Assembly (NCBI GenBank): GCA_019055375.1
Contig: JAHQIW010007185.1
Coordinates: 370,849 to 434,848 of the forward strand
Length of the DNA: 64,000 nucleotides
DNA from: Parelaphostrongylus tenuis
Lineage: Eukaryota; Nematoda; Chromadorea; Rhabditida; Metastrongylidae
Reading direction: 5' to 3'
Shown: positions 50,401 through 57,620 of the stretch, one piece after another
How positions within the stretch are numbered: the first letter of the stretch is position 1
How the letters are laid out: every line of letters starts with the position of its first letter
Notes under the pieces: model-generated
The model's database searches: none
What the model was told of the DNA's origin: nothing
Seen by the model: the letters and a program-made list of their open reading frames with translations, nothing else
Program-made: the position numbers and the translations under genes

Positions 50401-50681
50401 ATTTTGCTTACCTTTGTATCCTTATAAATGAGTTCTAGTTTGAAACCATTTAGAATACACGAATGATTCTGAATGAAGTTCAATGCGAGTTTGATAGCCG
50501 GCACAACATCAAACGGTCTCTTATCGAGAGAATGAGGTAGAACCGAGGTCATGAATACTCCGATTGGAACTGGTGTACCACCGGCCCGTGGTTTACACGA
50601 AAGTCCAACGACATTGTATGATGTCAGAGCGGCATAGATTGCAATCGAGTACCACATTTTCACTTGTAGCGGGCAGTTCAT
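17307..50681 (-). CDS. GABA-B receptor subunit 2, class C GPCR
   Basis: G-protein-coupled subunit that acts with GBB-1 at the plasma membrane; in the family, subunit 2 couples to Gi/o while subunit 1 binds GABA. Nineteen exons (listed separately) give about 823 residues: signal peptide about 9-29, Venus-flytrap domain about 35-425, seven transmembrane segments about 446-704, then a tail with a short coiled coil. Subunit 2 rather than 1 is called from [45 protein letters not shown] and [11 protein letters not shown], which follow GABBR2 closely. Cys91/Cys118 in the flytrap and Cys519/Cys611 (TM3 top and loop 2) match conserved disulfide pairs. All junction phases agree, except that the TM5 exon is one base short. 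Introns reach about 6 kb and are full of SINEs. The extreme C-terminus is the weak part of the model. Confidence 0.93.
17540..17975. other. Last intron of the gbb-2 model
   Basis: About 500 bp between exon 18 and the tentative last exon. No repeat or other gene was recognised. Confidence 0.4.
17980..18052 (-). CDS. gbb-2 exon 18: C-terminal coiled coil
   Basis: 73 bp, one base plus 24 codons: [20 protein letters not shown] then CVHQ. Charged and leucine-spaced, as expected for the heterodimerisation coil of GABA-B subunits, although shorter than in vertebrates. The one leading base completes the two left by exon 17 (giving Thr). Acceptor CTTTTTAG, donor GTGGTC. It lies 3.3 kb from exon 17. 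Confidence 0.75.
18430..18705 (+). repeat. Family A tRNA-derived SINE copy, near full length
   Basis: A clear head GTGTAGCGCAGTGGTTAGAG followed by GTGCCCTGCGACACACACGTGG and a box B-like GGTTGGGTCC. The body has CTCACCGAAGCTTCCGTCCC, GGCAGATAGCAGCGCTGAC and AGTGATCAATGCCGAAC, with a TTTATCCTTTTCAC tail. Lies in a gbb-2 intron, antisense to the gene. Confidence 0.85.
19390..19625 (-). repeat. Family C element
   Basis: GGGCTGTACAAGAGCCCTTA, GACCACATGACAATTTGGC and TTGAAATTTGAGCGTGTTCT match the units at 2.8-3.3 kb. A 60-bp segment (19420-19479) is repeated in direct orientation at 19740-19798 with a few mismatches. Confidence 0.55.
19740..19798 (+). repeat. Direct repeat of 19420-19479
   Basis: Shares CTGTAGGGAGAGT, GGGCTC, CGAGAGAA and TATAAAAAGATCGAAAGACG with the copy 320 bp upstream. 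Probably a partial second insertion or a local duplication of family C sequence. Confidence 0.7.
20325..20394 (+). repeat. tRNA-like relic
   Basis: GGGGTGCAATAGCCGAGTGG resembles a tRNA 5' half and box A; GGCGTGAATTCGAGC resembles box B; the ends GGGGTG and CATCCCC could pair. No valid anticodon arm is recognised, so a tRNA-derived SINE head or tRNA pseudogene is more likely than a working tRNA. Confidence 0.4.
21316..21431 (-). CDS. gbb-2 exon 17: proximal cytoplasmic tail
   Basis: 116 bp, residues 707-744 plus two bases. [19 protein letters not shown] follows VFVPK as a basic tail, then [13 protein letters not shown]. Donor GTAAGT. The acceptor GTTAAG is chosen because it is the phase-0 site that avoids an upstream in-frame TGA. 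Confidence 0.82.
21543..21629 (-). CDS. gbb-2 exon 16: TM7
   Basis: 29 codons, residues 678-706. [10 protein letters not shown] leads into [17 protein letters not shown], the class C TM7 with its cytoplasmic VFVPK end. Donor GTAACT, phase 0. Confidence 0.94.
22080..22380 (-). repeat. Family A tRNA-derived SINE copy, reverse, near full length
   Basis: On the minus strand it runs from a head with GGCGCAGTGCTTAGAAGTGC and GGTTAATGGTTCGATCTTGC through GTTAATTGGGTACCGGACTG, GCAGCACTGACTCGATAATG and CATTGTAAAGGCCAGATATG to GATCAGCGCCGAGAGC. Lies in the gbb-2 intron between exons 16 and 15, in the sense direction. Confidence 0.85.
22734..22870 (-). CDS. gbb-2 exon 15: TM5 end and TM6, one base short
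   Basis: 137 bp where a phase-0 exon needs 138. The acceptor TTCACAG is followed by a frame reading ILGCF, equivalent to LFGCF of human TM5. One base later the frame reads [20 protein letters not shown] and the TM6 segment [16 protein letters not shown]. The missing base falls in the run of four A's (plus strand 22855-22858). Both neighbouring junctions are phase 0 only if a fifth A is assumed, so an assembly indel is likely; a true frameshift would truncate the receptor inside TM5. Confidence 0.9.
23160..23375 (+). repeat. Family B element with intact tRNA cloverleaf
   Basis: 23269-23339 folds as a 71-nt tRNA-like structure: acceptor GCGTCGG with CTGACGC, D stem GTGC/GCAT, anticodon stem CGCTC/GAGTG around the loop CCGGAAA, and T arm CTGAG-TTCGAAT-CCCGG. 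Position 33 is C instead of T, the T stem has one mismatch, and a GGA (serine-type) anticodon does not fit the short variable loop. A pol III-type SINE head is therefore favoured over a functional tRNA. A flanking 5' part of about 100 bp is shared with 12.2 kb. Confidence 0.8.
23995..24495 (+). pseudogene. Rearranged mariner transposase remnant
   Basis: 24043-24110 encodes an [17 protein letters not shown] segment nearly identical to the first helix-turn-helix of the element at 62.5 kb, interrupted by TAG. 24366-24492 encodes [20 protein letters not shown] then [20 protein letters not shown], the second helix-turn-helix. Between them, 24219-24247 repeats 24059-24087 in inverted orientation (29 bp). 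The catalytic domain is absent. Confidence 0.75.
25537..25638 (-). CDS. gbb-2 exon 14: extracellular loop 2 and start of TM5
   Basis: 34 codons, residues 598-631. [12 protein letters not shown] carries Cys611, the partner of the TM3 cysteine, then [11 protein letters not shown] starts TM5 (human YAYKGLLML). Donor GTGAGC. Confidence 0.93.
25756..26075. mobile_element. MITE-like foldback element with arms of about 120 bp
   Basis: The left arm (from GTATGGCAATCATACAGTAT) and the reverse complement of the right arm (GTATGGCGCTTATACAGTAC) stay aligned through AGGCTCATCA, TGCCCTTCGGTC, ACTTATGAAGGAGTCGATAC/ACTCATAAAGGAATCGACGC. Only about 60 bp lie between the arms. There is no coding capacity. 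It lies in the gbb-2 intron between exons 14 and 13. The exact ends and target duplication are not clear. Confidence 0.8.
26822..27035 (-). repeat. Degenerate family A SINE fragment
   Basis: AAGCTCTTGTCGTTGATCTC resembles the family 3' end, and GAGCAATCGAACCAG resembles a reversed box B. The middle has decayed or been replaced. Confidence 0.35.
27132..27245 (-). CDS. gbb-2 exon 13: TM4
   Basis: 38 codons, residues 560-597. [20 protein letters not shown] then [12 protein letters not shown], matching human DQKLLVIVGGMLLIDLCIL. Placed with donor GTTCGT after ATA. This donor is weak, but it is the only phase-0 choice that joins to exon 14. Confidence 0.9.
27329..27445 (-). CDS. gbb-2 exon 12: TM3 and loop 2
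   Basis: 39 codons, residues 521-559. [20 protein letters not shown] and [10 protein letters not shown] correspond to TM3 and the KTWRVHAIF intracellular loop. Donor GTGCCA, phase 0. Confidence 0.95.
27720..28075 (+). pseudogene. Mariner transposase C-terminal remnant
   Basis: One frame reads [17 protein letters not shown] (mariner DNARPHxAxxT motif with the aspartate replaced by N). A second frame continues [15 protein letters not shown] (family motif PHPPYSPDLAPSDYH), and a third reads [13 protein letters not shown]. The third catalytic aspartate region is altered and two frame changes occur, so it is inactive. It lies in the gbb-2 intron between exons 12 and 11, antisense to the gene. Confidence 0.8.
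29345..29565 (-). repeat. Family A tRNA-derived SINE copy, reverse
   Basis: Reversed landmarks: GAGGTGCGTCATGAATTCGT, CAACGCATATCTGGAG, CAATTCACCGATCCCGAAG, GAATTCTTGGTGAACC and CGGATCAAACCACTGACC (box B region). Confidence 0.7.
29968..30213. repeat. Family B palindrome: two tRNA-like heads in inverted orientation
   Basis: 29975-30070 is a reversed tRNA-like head (GGGATTCGAACCCAGATCTC, ACTCTTTCCTGGAGTG). 30103-30177 is a forward one (GAGCGTCGGTGGTGCAGTGG, ACTCTTTCC reversed, GTTCGAATCCC). The outer ends TACACCCAATAAT and ATTATTGGGTA also pair. The right-hand anticodon loop is CTGGAAA, with T33 present. The palindrome ends about 40 bp from gbb-2 exon 11. Confidence 0.8.
30251..30383 (-). CDS. 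gbb-2 exon 11: loop 1 and TM2
   Basis: 133 bp, residues 476-520. [20 protein letters not shown] is nearly the human IKMSSPYMNNLIILGG loop and TM2. Cys519 near the end is the conserved TM3-top cysteine. The genuine exon lies directly beside a family B palindrome (29968-30213). Confidence 0.95.
30523..30673 (-). CDS. gbb-2 exon 10: TM1
   Basis: 151 bp, residues 426-475 plus two bases. [16 protein letters not shown] is the linker, then a hydrophobic helix [20 protein letters not shown] followed by INIKYRNH. Matches the human PPKDKT linker and TM1. Donor GTGGGC, phase 2. Confidence 0.93.
30787..30919 (-). CDS. gbb-2 exon 9
   Basis: 133 bp, residues 382-425 plus one base. [20 protein letters not shown] then VGHYDGSSD matches the final flytrap strands (QVVFRNGERMGTIKFTQFQ). 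The donor follows CTTGGAG and leaves phase 1, completed as aspartate by exon 10. Confidence 0.92.
30995..31174 (-). CDS. gbb-2 exon 8
   Basis: 60 codons, residues 322-381. [20 protein letters not shown] is the class C GYAYDGIW helix, followed by [14 protein letters not shown], matching NETNFFGVTG. Phase 0. Confidence 0.93.
33269..33392 (-). CDS. gbb-2 exon 7
   Basis: 124 bp, residues 280-321. [20 protein letters not shown] then HFAVEFALV. The cysteine sits where the human subunit has SSRCL, and the glycine-histidine segment fits the AAMEGYIGVDF strand. Donor GTAAAT. Confidence 0.9.
33990..34170 (+). repeat. Degenerate family A SINE copy
   Basis: AATTGTATCAGACTTGTTTG, AGACGGTAGCAGCACTAG and TTAACGCCGATCGCTTTATC appear in family order. 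The copy ends about 80 bp from gbb-2 exon 6. Confidence 0.5.
34254..34384 (-). CDS. gbb-2 exon 6
   Basis: 131 bp, residues 237-279 plus two bases. [33 protein letters not shown] and HSM follow the human [20 protein letters not shown] and MYGSKYQWIIPGW. Ends in phase 2 and joins exon 7 as an alanine codon. Confidence 0.93.
35825..36100 (-). repeat. Family A tRNA-derived SINE copy, reverse
   Basis: Full family order on the minus strand, from the 3' end AAAGCTCTCAGCGTTCATCC through ACAATGACTTGCGGTATCC, GTCTGACTCCAATTCAGCG and TTTGTGAGCC to the head with GACCACGTGTGTGCC and ACACTGTGTCATACGC. It ends about 60 bp before gbb-2 exon 5. Confidence 0.8.
36161..36277 (-). CDS. gbb-2 exon 5
   Basis: 39 codons, residues 198-236, acceptor TTTCAG, donor GTAAGC. 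Reads [20 protein letters not shown] then GNELDELK, equivalent to the second-lobe helix and strand before the DVRIIL segment. Confidence 0.88.
38260..38391 (-). CDS. gbb-2 exon 4
   Basis: 44 codons, residues 154-197. [12 protein letters not shown] leads to [10 protein letters not shown] and [10 protein letters not shown], matching FFRTVPSD and the WKRVGTLTQ hinge region. The strong donor GTAAGT is chosen over an upstream GTACGC because it keeps the conserved length. Confidence 0.92.
38470..38755 (+). repeat. Family A tRNA-derived SINE copy, forward
   Basis: Head CCAATGGTTAGAAGTGTCC and CGATTCGATTCATC, body GGCTCACCAAGGCCTCC, TAGCAGCACGGCCTTGACAC and CATTGTAAAAGTCAGACATG, 3' part GATTGATTAACG and TCTATAGCTC. 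The head is decayed. Confidence 0.7.
41890..42115 (-). repeat. Degenerate family A SINE copy, reverse
   Basis: GGAATGGGTCATACATTCAT, CTCATTGTAATTATTCGGC, GATACCAGTTTGATGTC and GAATCAACGACCACAAGCG follow family order with large gaps. Confidence 0.4.
42333..42520 (+). repeat. Family A tRNA-derived SINE copy, forward
   Basis: Clear head CATGTGGTGCAGTGGCAGAT, GTGCCCTGCGACACACACGTG, box B region GCTTGATCCCACG, then AGAGCAGCACTAACTTGACA and CATTGTACATGTCAGATATG. Preceded by a short TA-rich palindrome (ATATATACATGTATATAT). Confidence 0.75.
42931..43029 (-). CDS. gbb-2 exon 3
   Basis: 33 codons, residues 121-153: [20 protein letters not shown] and [13 protein letters not shown]. Corresponds to the helix and WNLVQLSFAATTP strand of the human subunit. 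Acceptor AATTTAG, donor GTTTGT, phase 0. Confidence 0.92.
43915..44175. repeat. Pair of inverted tRNA-like elements
   Basis: The minus side (about 43915-44000) reads CGGTGTAGTGGTAGCAAGCG and CATGCGAGTGAAAAACG. The plus side (44110-44170) reads CCGGTGTAGGTGAAAGGCGG and GTTCAACTCCCGCC, which forms a good T arm. Neither side folds as a complete tRNA. This may be a third tRNA-derived family with the same inverted arrangement as family B. Confidence 0.5.
44329..44418 (-). CDS. gbb-2 exon 2
   Basis: 30 codons, residues 91-120, between a TTACAG acceptor and a GTATGC donor. Reads [17 protein letters not shown] and ends [10 protein letters not shown]. It aligns with the GABBR2 segment whose two cysteines bracket a KAFYDAI-like helix and FGGVC. 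Phase 0 at both ends. It lies 6 kb from exon 1. Confidence 0.9.
44425..50405. other. gbb-2 intron 1
   Basis: The longest intron (about 6 kb), between the signal-peptide exon and the exon with the first conserved cysteine. It contains a degenerate family A SINE and an (ATGT/GATG)-type simple-sequence stretch at 46040-46140. Several exon-like open stretches (45146, 47170, 48058) were tested and rejected. Confidence 0.6.
48800..49015 (-). repeat. Degenerate family A SINE copy, reverse
   Basis: AAAGCTCTGAGTCCTAATC, CCGCCCAGACTAGTTTGC, GTGGTCGAAATCGAACAGG and AACGGCTGCGCTATGC follow the family order; the middle is partly replaced. Confidence 0.5.
50412..50681 (-). CDS. gbb-2 exon 1: signal peptide and start of flytrap domain
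   Basis: 90 codons from ATG at 50681 to a GTAAGC donor. A hydrophobic stretch ([14 protein letters not shown] from residue 9) fits a signal peptide, and residue 9 is an alternative start. [20 protein letters not shown] and LELIYKDTK match the first strand and helix of the receptor-family ligand-binding domain. Confidence 0.88.
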
Positions 50682-50689
50682 TATGGAAT

Positions 50690-51075
50690 CGCATCGGACG
50701 GAATCTTCTAGTAAACGTCACGAATCACCTCCAGCTCTTTTGACAATGGAAAAAATTTACAATCTGGCTTTAATAGCAGATCGATTTGCCGTTGAGCAGT
50801 TGTCATACGGACTGAAAGATGAAACAACCGACTACTGGAGGCGGCTCCAATGCCGACAGTGGGCGGTGTCGGCGATTAACGTGAAGAACATGAAAGAAAT
50901 TGTTTTACGACGACAAAGCACAACCGATTCCAGCCTTTCAACTTCATCAACGATCTAACAGAGCATGCAACTATCGACATTATTTGGTCTCAGTCAATTG
51001 CCCTCGAAAACTGCAACAATGCTCAACCGACTTACGAGCAGCTGCTTGAACTGTGACTTTTCTAGGCATTCAGGA
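50690..51075. other. Upstream flank of gbb-2
   Basis: The promoter and 5' UTR of gbb-2 should lie here, but no TATA-like or other element is convincing. A 91-codon frame on the opposite strand (50683-50958) has no recognisable motif. Confidence 0.4.
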
Positions 51076-51078
51076 GTT

Positions 51079-51406
51079 GGATGTGTTCGTGGATTGCTTT
51101 ATAAAAACTATTTTTGAAGCTCCAGGAAAAAAACTTGGAGCACCAAATCACTTTCTGATTTTTCTATGCATCTCAGGATTAACTTTGACAAATAAATGTA
51201 GATGTGTTTGTGGATAAATCTCTAAGGACTTATATTGAACCTCCAGGAACTTCCAAGAGAAAATCCGGGAGCAGTAAACTATTAACCGATTTTCCTCGCC
51301 ATCTCAGAGAATAACTTTGCTATTTAAATGTGGAACTGTTTGTGGATAGCTCTATAAAAACTATTTTCGAACTTCAAGTAAAAAATCCCCGATCAGTAAA
51401 TCACTA
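51079..51406 (+). repeat. Tandem repeat, about 130 bp x 2.6
   Basis: Units start near 51079, 51201 and 51332 and share GATGTGTTTGTGGAT, CTCTATAAAAACTAT, GAACCTCCAGGAA, CCATCTCAG and TAACTTTG. Divergence among the units is considerable. No coding frame is maintained. Confidence 0.75.
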
Positions 51407-51409
51407 CAA

Positions 51410-52140
51410 GTAGAATTTTTGCCAGGACCAACACCATTATCTGTGCGCACTGACAATTGAAATTGAAGAAAGTATATAAGTATTGAGGCAAGATAAAACT
51501 ATCGATCAAAAACTAAGTAACGTTATAAAAAAAGGCTAATTGGATAGACTGGAAGACAAATCGCATCTAATTCAGCGTGACATCAATGCAAAAAGAAGAT
51601 AGGTTGAACAACAACGCTTCCAAAATGCAAGAAACGGCTGACCGTTGAAAAAATATCAAAGAATTTATTATTTTTCATGACCTGTAAATATACAAGTGTT
51701 TTACTATTTTCTGCGGAAGAAATTTAGCTTGTTCCTACTGTAACTGACGATAAGTCCTATACAGCCAAGTACTACACTTCTCTACAATATTTTCAGCTAG
51801 AAGCATTTTAGATTTTGTGCCACTTTTTCTACTAACTGCTTTAGAAAGCAACGAATTAAGAAGTCGATTTTATACTACTATACTCTACTGATCTCACTTT
51901 TTTGCTTACTGCCTCACCCATTCTCAAACTAAAACTTTTCTTTCCCTGTTTCATGCCTTCACTTTTTTCTTTTATTTTCCTTCCACTTCTTTTTAAACTT
52001 AAGCCATACCGATCGCTCTATCTTACATCACTGGGCGCCTACAATATTCGTAAGCTTAAACGACTAGACTATACGAAACTAGTTCAAAAGAATACTTACT
52101 CAATAAAGCTCCTTATTTTATTTAGCTGCTTCTAGCGCAG
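51410..52140. other. Intergenic, nothing recognised
   Basis: AT-rich, with no motif-bearing frame and no family A, B or C repeat. Confidence 0.4.
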
Positions 52141-52149
52141 GCATGATGT

Positions 52150-52395
52150 TTCAAGTATACACACTGATGCAGAGTGATGTGCAAAGCTTTCGCGTCAGCT
52201 GGGACTCAAACCCGTATTCCATTCTATCCGGAAGCGCGTGCTCTAACCCGTTGCACTATTGGCGCCCGTTTTGGTCACCACTCCTTCTACTCTACAACAC
52301 ATCTCTCTGTCAGCGACAGCCAACAACGTCCTGGCCCAGGTAGTTGCTTATCGACATTGAACCTAGTCACGCTGACAGATATTGGGTATTAGATG
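52150..52395 (-). repeat. Family B tRNA-derived element, reverse
   Basis: On the minus strand: GGCGCCAATAGTGCAACGGG, CGCGCTTCCGGATAGAATGG, GGTTTGAGTCCCAGCTGACG, then CGAAAGCTTTGCACATCAC. The other end carries CAGCGTGACTAGG and GCTGACAGATATTGGGTA, matching the outer ends of other copies. Confidence 0.75.
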
Positions 52396-52399
52396 ACCA

Positions 52400-55300
52400 A
52401 ATATAATCCTTCTATTTTTTTTCTTCGATTTAACCGCTTCTAGCGGTGGTATGATGTGGCTAAATAAAAATAACGACTTAGCAAAAAGTGACATAAGAAT
52501 CCTCGGACATAGATGAAAAACGAGAAGAGAAGTGAGAGCTTTCAAAACGAAATCAGCTTCATTATAGCCTGAAGAATGTTTTTTGCGAAGCTCAGTTTGA
52601 CCATTAAGAAGTAATATTTCTGCTCGCGAACTAGCCAAATCACCGAAAGTGCCTCATTGCTCCTAAAAGAAGGGTTCCTATAATAAGTACTTGTTTGTTT
52701 GAATGGCCCATCGTCACAAATAGGCTGAGACTTAGGCGCACTTCTCACTTAAGTAGTTCTTGAAACAAAAATAAATAAAGACAAAAATTAGGAGGTTGGC
52801 AAGATTTTTGACTTGCCCTGGACCAGGAAAATTGTATTAGCACGTCGTACCAAACGAGAGCAATTGTTGCCACTAGTGGTTTGTTCTTAACTAAGTTCGT
52901 GGAGGAAATTTTTGGGCATCTCATTTTGGGTAAGCCTTTGGGAAAAAAACTCCATGCATTATATTACTGTTTGACACGTACAATAGGGTTTAACCTATAT
53001 GGTTGTGATTAATTTCATGAAAACTCTTCTCTTTTATCTTATGCGAAGTGTTAACATCGGAAGTCCAGTTGCACTAGGTCTTAGCATTTCTTCTACTTGA
53101 ATCGCTTTCTAACACTAGTCATCCAGAAACTATTGTGATTTGCGCGGTTGTTCGGCTTCCACTTGAGGATTTCTGTGTTCCTTATGAACTTTACTAAGTA
53201 GTAGTTGAATCTGCTCAACTGTTAAGCATCAACTAGTTTTTCCAAGGTTCTCGCGAACGTAGAAAGCTTATGCAGTCGAATCTCGTACCATTTTGCCCAT
53301 GACGGTGAGGTGAAGATCTGGTTAACCTAGCTCAGGACCAAACTAAGAGTACAGCCTCTGTGTTACTGCTCGGCATTTCTGACCACTCCGCTTTCTGCAC
53401 AATTTACGACTTTATTTGGAAGAAATTGTACGAAAAATAGAATAAATGTGCTTCATAACTACTTAAGCAGTGTGAAGCGCTGAAAAAAACCAAATGCTTT
53501 CAAAATTCATGTTAATTTAGCTATATCTCCTCTTTCCTTTCCATATTACTGATCTATTTGTAAGAAATGAAAGGGGAAAACACGAATTTAGCTCGTATAA
53601 TGAAAAACAACATGTTCCAAGACTCATCTATGGTCTATGAGTGCTTTTTCCTCCCCTGACGACTACTGCTAATTAAATGTACCGGCTTATGCAAATCATC
53701 GTGAGAGCGACGGTGGTGGAAGAACCAGGGAAGCGTGCTGGGAGTTGCGCATAATTGAAACGCTTTATCTACATGGAATAAAACCTACATATTAACGATA
53801 AATCATACATTATACATATGTAGATCAATTTTCAGACTTTATTTTACATACTCCAGTAAGCGCAGTAGAATCTCCATTTGTTCTTGTCACATACAAAGAT
53901 AGCTTAGAAAATTTTGATTCTTGCATGAACTGGCTAACGATCACTTTATTTTTTTTAAGACTTTGTGAGGAACTCTGATAGTAGATTGATAATCGACTTG
54001 CCTTTGACTTCGGATTTACTAATTAGCAGAGAAGATTTGATATGAATTGCTGATCGCCTTTTTCTGTGCTTGACACCCAGCAGGTCCAACTGCCAAAAAT
54101 TCCTATGCACCGAATGACTCAACAGTCTATTTTACTCAAACACAGCTGAATTGGTATTCTTGTGCAACCATACAAATAAGCTTGCATTGTGCCAAATAAT
54201 CATTTTTAAGCCATGCAAATCATGTAGTCTCTTAAAGATGAGCTGACTTATAGAACCCGATATACGTGTTCCGACCTTGCAGTCTCGTTAGTCGGGCAGT
54301 TACCCTTTCTCGTCTTTTGCCAATCCTGTGTAGGTGCTCCGGTTCCCACACTAATTGTGATTGTCAGTAGTGGCAGTCATGAACGCTTAAATAATGCTTC
54401 AGCTGGTCAACTCATGTGATCAAGGAAGGTACTTATCATCCACATCACATAATTCTTCCGCTAGTTCCTCATTTTCTCTCCTTTTTGTTTGTTATCAGAT
54501 AGATGAACTTGCGACATGTTTTCCAGCAATAAATCGTTGTCGTATGTTGCTGATTCCTTGCCCCCGATTTCAGGCAATTTCGTGGATCATTTGCCGCACG
54601 CGACGGCCGTGTGCAACGAGTAATCACTAGCACTTTTGAAATTGACTGGGGATCGCTATAAAATAATCAAAACTTCACGAGTATGCTTCAATGAACTCAT
54701 TGAGCATGTGGCGCAAATGTGCTTCTTAACAGACTGATAGTCGATCACTTCGAACGTGCCTATTATCACACGATCTGTTCTGTGAAAACTCAATTCTCAC
54801 AAATCACCAATCTGCCAAGGAATACTGAGCATTCCATTATAGCCGGCTTTTGAGGTATACGTTTGTCTAAGTCTATCTTTTGTTTATCTACTACTCCTGG
54901 CTGGGACACGACGGACAGAGATCTGCTGAGTGTCATGTAACGCTAAAGCCTGGATTTATCCATCGGCACATTCATTCAAACTGAGAAGCACAACACTTCA
55001 ATTTAAAAACCAAGATAGGCGTAAGAGCGTTCGAAGCAGCAATTTCTTACGTCCACATTATCGTGTAAAAATAAGGCAAAAAAGCATTATTCTAAAAGTC
55101 ATAAAAACATCTTCGTGTTGAATGAGCAAAGCACATTTAGTAGTTGTGATTTAAGACTTTAGATATGACACGTAAGCAAGTGGCGTTTTTTTGTTGATCT
55201 TGTGGATTTCAATTCGTTCATGCCTCAAAAGCTCTGAGAAATTACTGACCCATGTGGATCGATGCAGCGTTTTTCGCGTTGCCTTATATACCGATCTCCC

Positions 55301-57450
55301 ACGATGACGGTGGTTTTGAGCCTAAGTTTATTCTTAGTCGTGTTCCCAGATCGAATTTTCCAACATCCTTTCATTATGATTTGATTTACCAAAAAAATCA
55401 ACTCATACGCAAATCTGTACACATCAGTTCGTCATCTAAAACCGTCTACTTTCTTATTTGGATGATTCATCTTCAGATATCGTGCGGGAGTCTCATGACT
55501 TCCATCATTTGTTTTGTCATGATGCAGCCTTTATGGAAGTCGTCAAATTTGTATGTAGCTTCGACTTCCACTTGCGGCTCCATTATCTTCTCTCACTGAT
55601 ATAGTGAATTCTAACTGGTGATTTTTTCTAGAAGCCTGAAAAAATCGGACAACGATGTCTTGACGCCGTTATCAAGCAATTGTAGTCTTTTGTTAATTGA
55701 GCTGCCTTCTTTCCCTTTCTCATATTCCTCCATGACGACAGCAACTCCTGTTAAGACAGCATAACCTGCGACCAATTAACTGTATGCAAATCAATGTTGC
55801 GAGCGGAATGCAAAAACGATTATGTACTAAAAAGTTAAAAATAAGGAAAAACACTGATGACTAGAACTTCACGTAAGGAAAAGATTAGCTGATTTTCAGT
55901 TTCTCTCTTTTAATGCGACTACTGAATAGTGGTGATCCACAACGATCACACTCTTTTGCTTAGCTTAGGACTCCATTTGGAAGCGCAGTTTATGAAGTAA
56001 ATAAAATACTCCTCTTAAGATAGTAGCTGACTTCCATATAAGAAAAAAAAGAAGCCATGTCGGTTATTTCATTAATAGTTTTTATTCCACCAGGAACGAA
56101 GTTTGAATGGCTTGCTGCTTCGTTCCTCTTATTTGATTATCGTGGACACAAAATACTCAGCGAGAACTTTATGAATTGTACTTGTCTTCGCACTTAAAAA
56201 TTGTATAGAAATTGTATATGTATTTATTCATATTATTGAAATTGTCGTACCAATTGACCGTTGAGGAAAAAACTAATTTTTTTAACTGAAAGCACAACCA
56301 TCTATTTACGTCAGTTTTTTTTTTTTTTTGATTGCTTCTTCATCCTAGAATTGTCTTCTAGCGTGAAACAAACCTAAAAATCATAAAACGATAATATTCA
56401 ATAAAATGTAAACTCTAGAAACTAAGGCTCTTCAAAATTCTTGTCGAGTTTGCTTAATAAAAGAATATGCCGTATCGCATGGCAACAATAATGGGAAATC
56501 GCCAGATTTCTCTCTACATAAAAAGGGTCATACACGATTTCGGCCAATTATAGCCATTACTTTTGTATTTTCCCTCATTCTAGCCGACAACGTAAATATC
56601 ATATTGCATCTTGACTTTAAAGCTTTATTTAAATCAAGATTTTTGGATACATTGTAAATTCGATGCTTATGTCCCACTCTCAACAAAAATCATAAAAATT
56701 TTTGGAATGCGTTTTTAGAAGCGAATAAGAGTTGAAAATTTTCAGTGATTAGCTCGACGTCGGCATCTTAGGACTACTCATTTGTGCAGACCCATTAGAA
56801 GTATGAAAACAAATTTTTTTTAGTTCTGTGTAATGCAATATAGGTGCACTACATGTAGATCCTTGATAGAGTTTCAACGTTCAAAAGGTAGATTGTGACG
56901 AGTCAAATTGTTTAAAATCGCAAACAATCCAAAGTTGCAGAAAATTATGAACATAACTAAGAGTAGCGGCATTTGAAATTATGTTTTTCAATAGGCTTCA
57001 AAAACCTCATAATCGTTCCTAAAAGCTGTAATGACGTATTTGACCACTTGGGGCTCTTAGTGGCTTTTCCGTTAGTGCCGATGATTTCCTGAATAATTAA
57101 GAGTACTTAGAAACATAAGGGCTCGACAGCGAAGTTATTGGAGCAAACTATCGTTTTCTGATAGATCAAATCCCTTTCTTGAATCCTTTGCTCATTGAAT
57201 TTACCGTAATCCAAAATAGCAAAGAAAGATCGATTTCTTAAGCTGCACAAAATACTAGTTGATAAGTTGTGAACACAAAAGAAGGTGCAGCTTGCTAATA
57301 GAAATCTTAACATTTCATGATTTGATATCATCTGCTAAGGGTTCGCTATGAAATAAAAGGTTTCCGCTTGAAGTTCACTAGCGCAAGTGATGTCATCAAG
57401 TTACACATTCAAACCAATCCACGTAGTTATAGAACTTAGATCATTCCTAT
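52400..57450. other. Long intergenic stretch
   Basis: No supported gene. 54195-54315 resembles family C (GAACCCGATATACGTGTTCC, GTCGGGCAGTTACCC). A minus-strand frame near 55475-55595 (start MEPQVEVEATYKFDDF) looks coding-like but is only about 34 codons with no partner exon, so it is not called. Confidence 0.35.
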
Positions 57451-57454
57451 GAGG

Positions 57455-57620
57455 ATAAAAAGGATAAAACGGTGTTAATCAATCCCAGAAAGATCTGTCA
57501 TGGATACGACTTTATCAGGCGTCGTCTTAGTTGACTGAACACTAAAAGCTTGATGAGTTCGGGGCATGGAATCGTATCAGTGACCACAATCGTTTTGCAA
57601 GGTGTCTATAGCCAATGCCC
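57455..57620 (-). repeat. Family A SINE fragment, reverse
   Basis: AGGATAAAAAGGATAAAACGG, GTTAATCAATCCCAGAAAG and CTTGATGAGTTCGGGGCATG, followed by GAATCGTATCAGTGACCAC. The central body is missing. Confidence 0.5.

Noticed and set aside
50683..50958. 91-codon plus frame divergent from gbb-2
   Set aside because: No family motif or partner exon; may be chance in the 5' flank.
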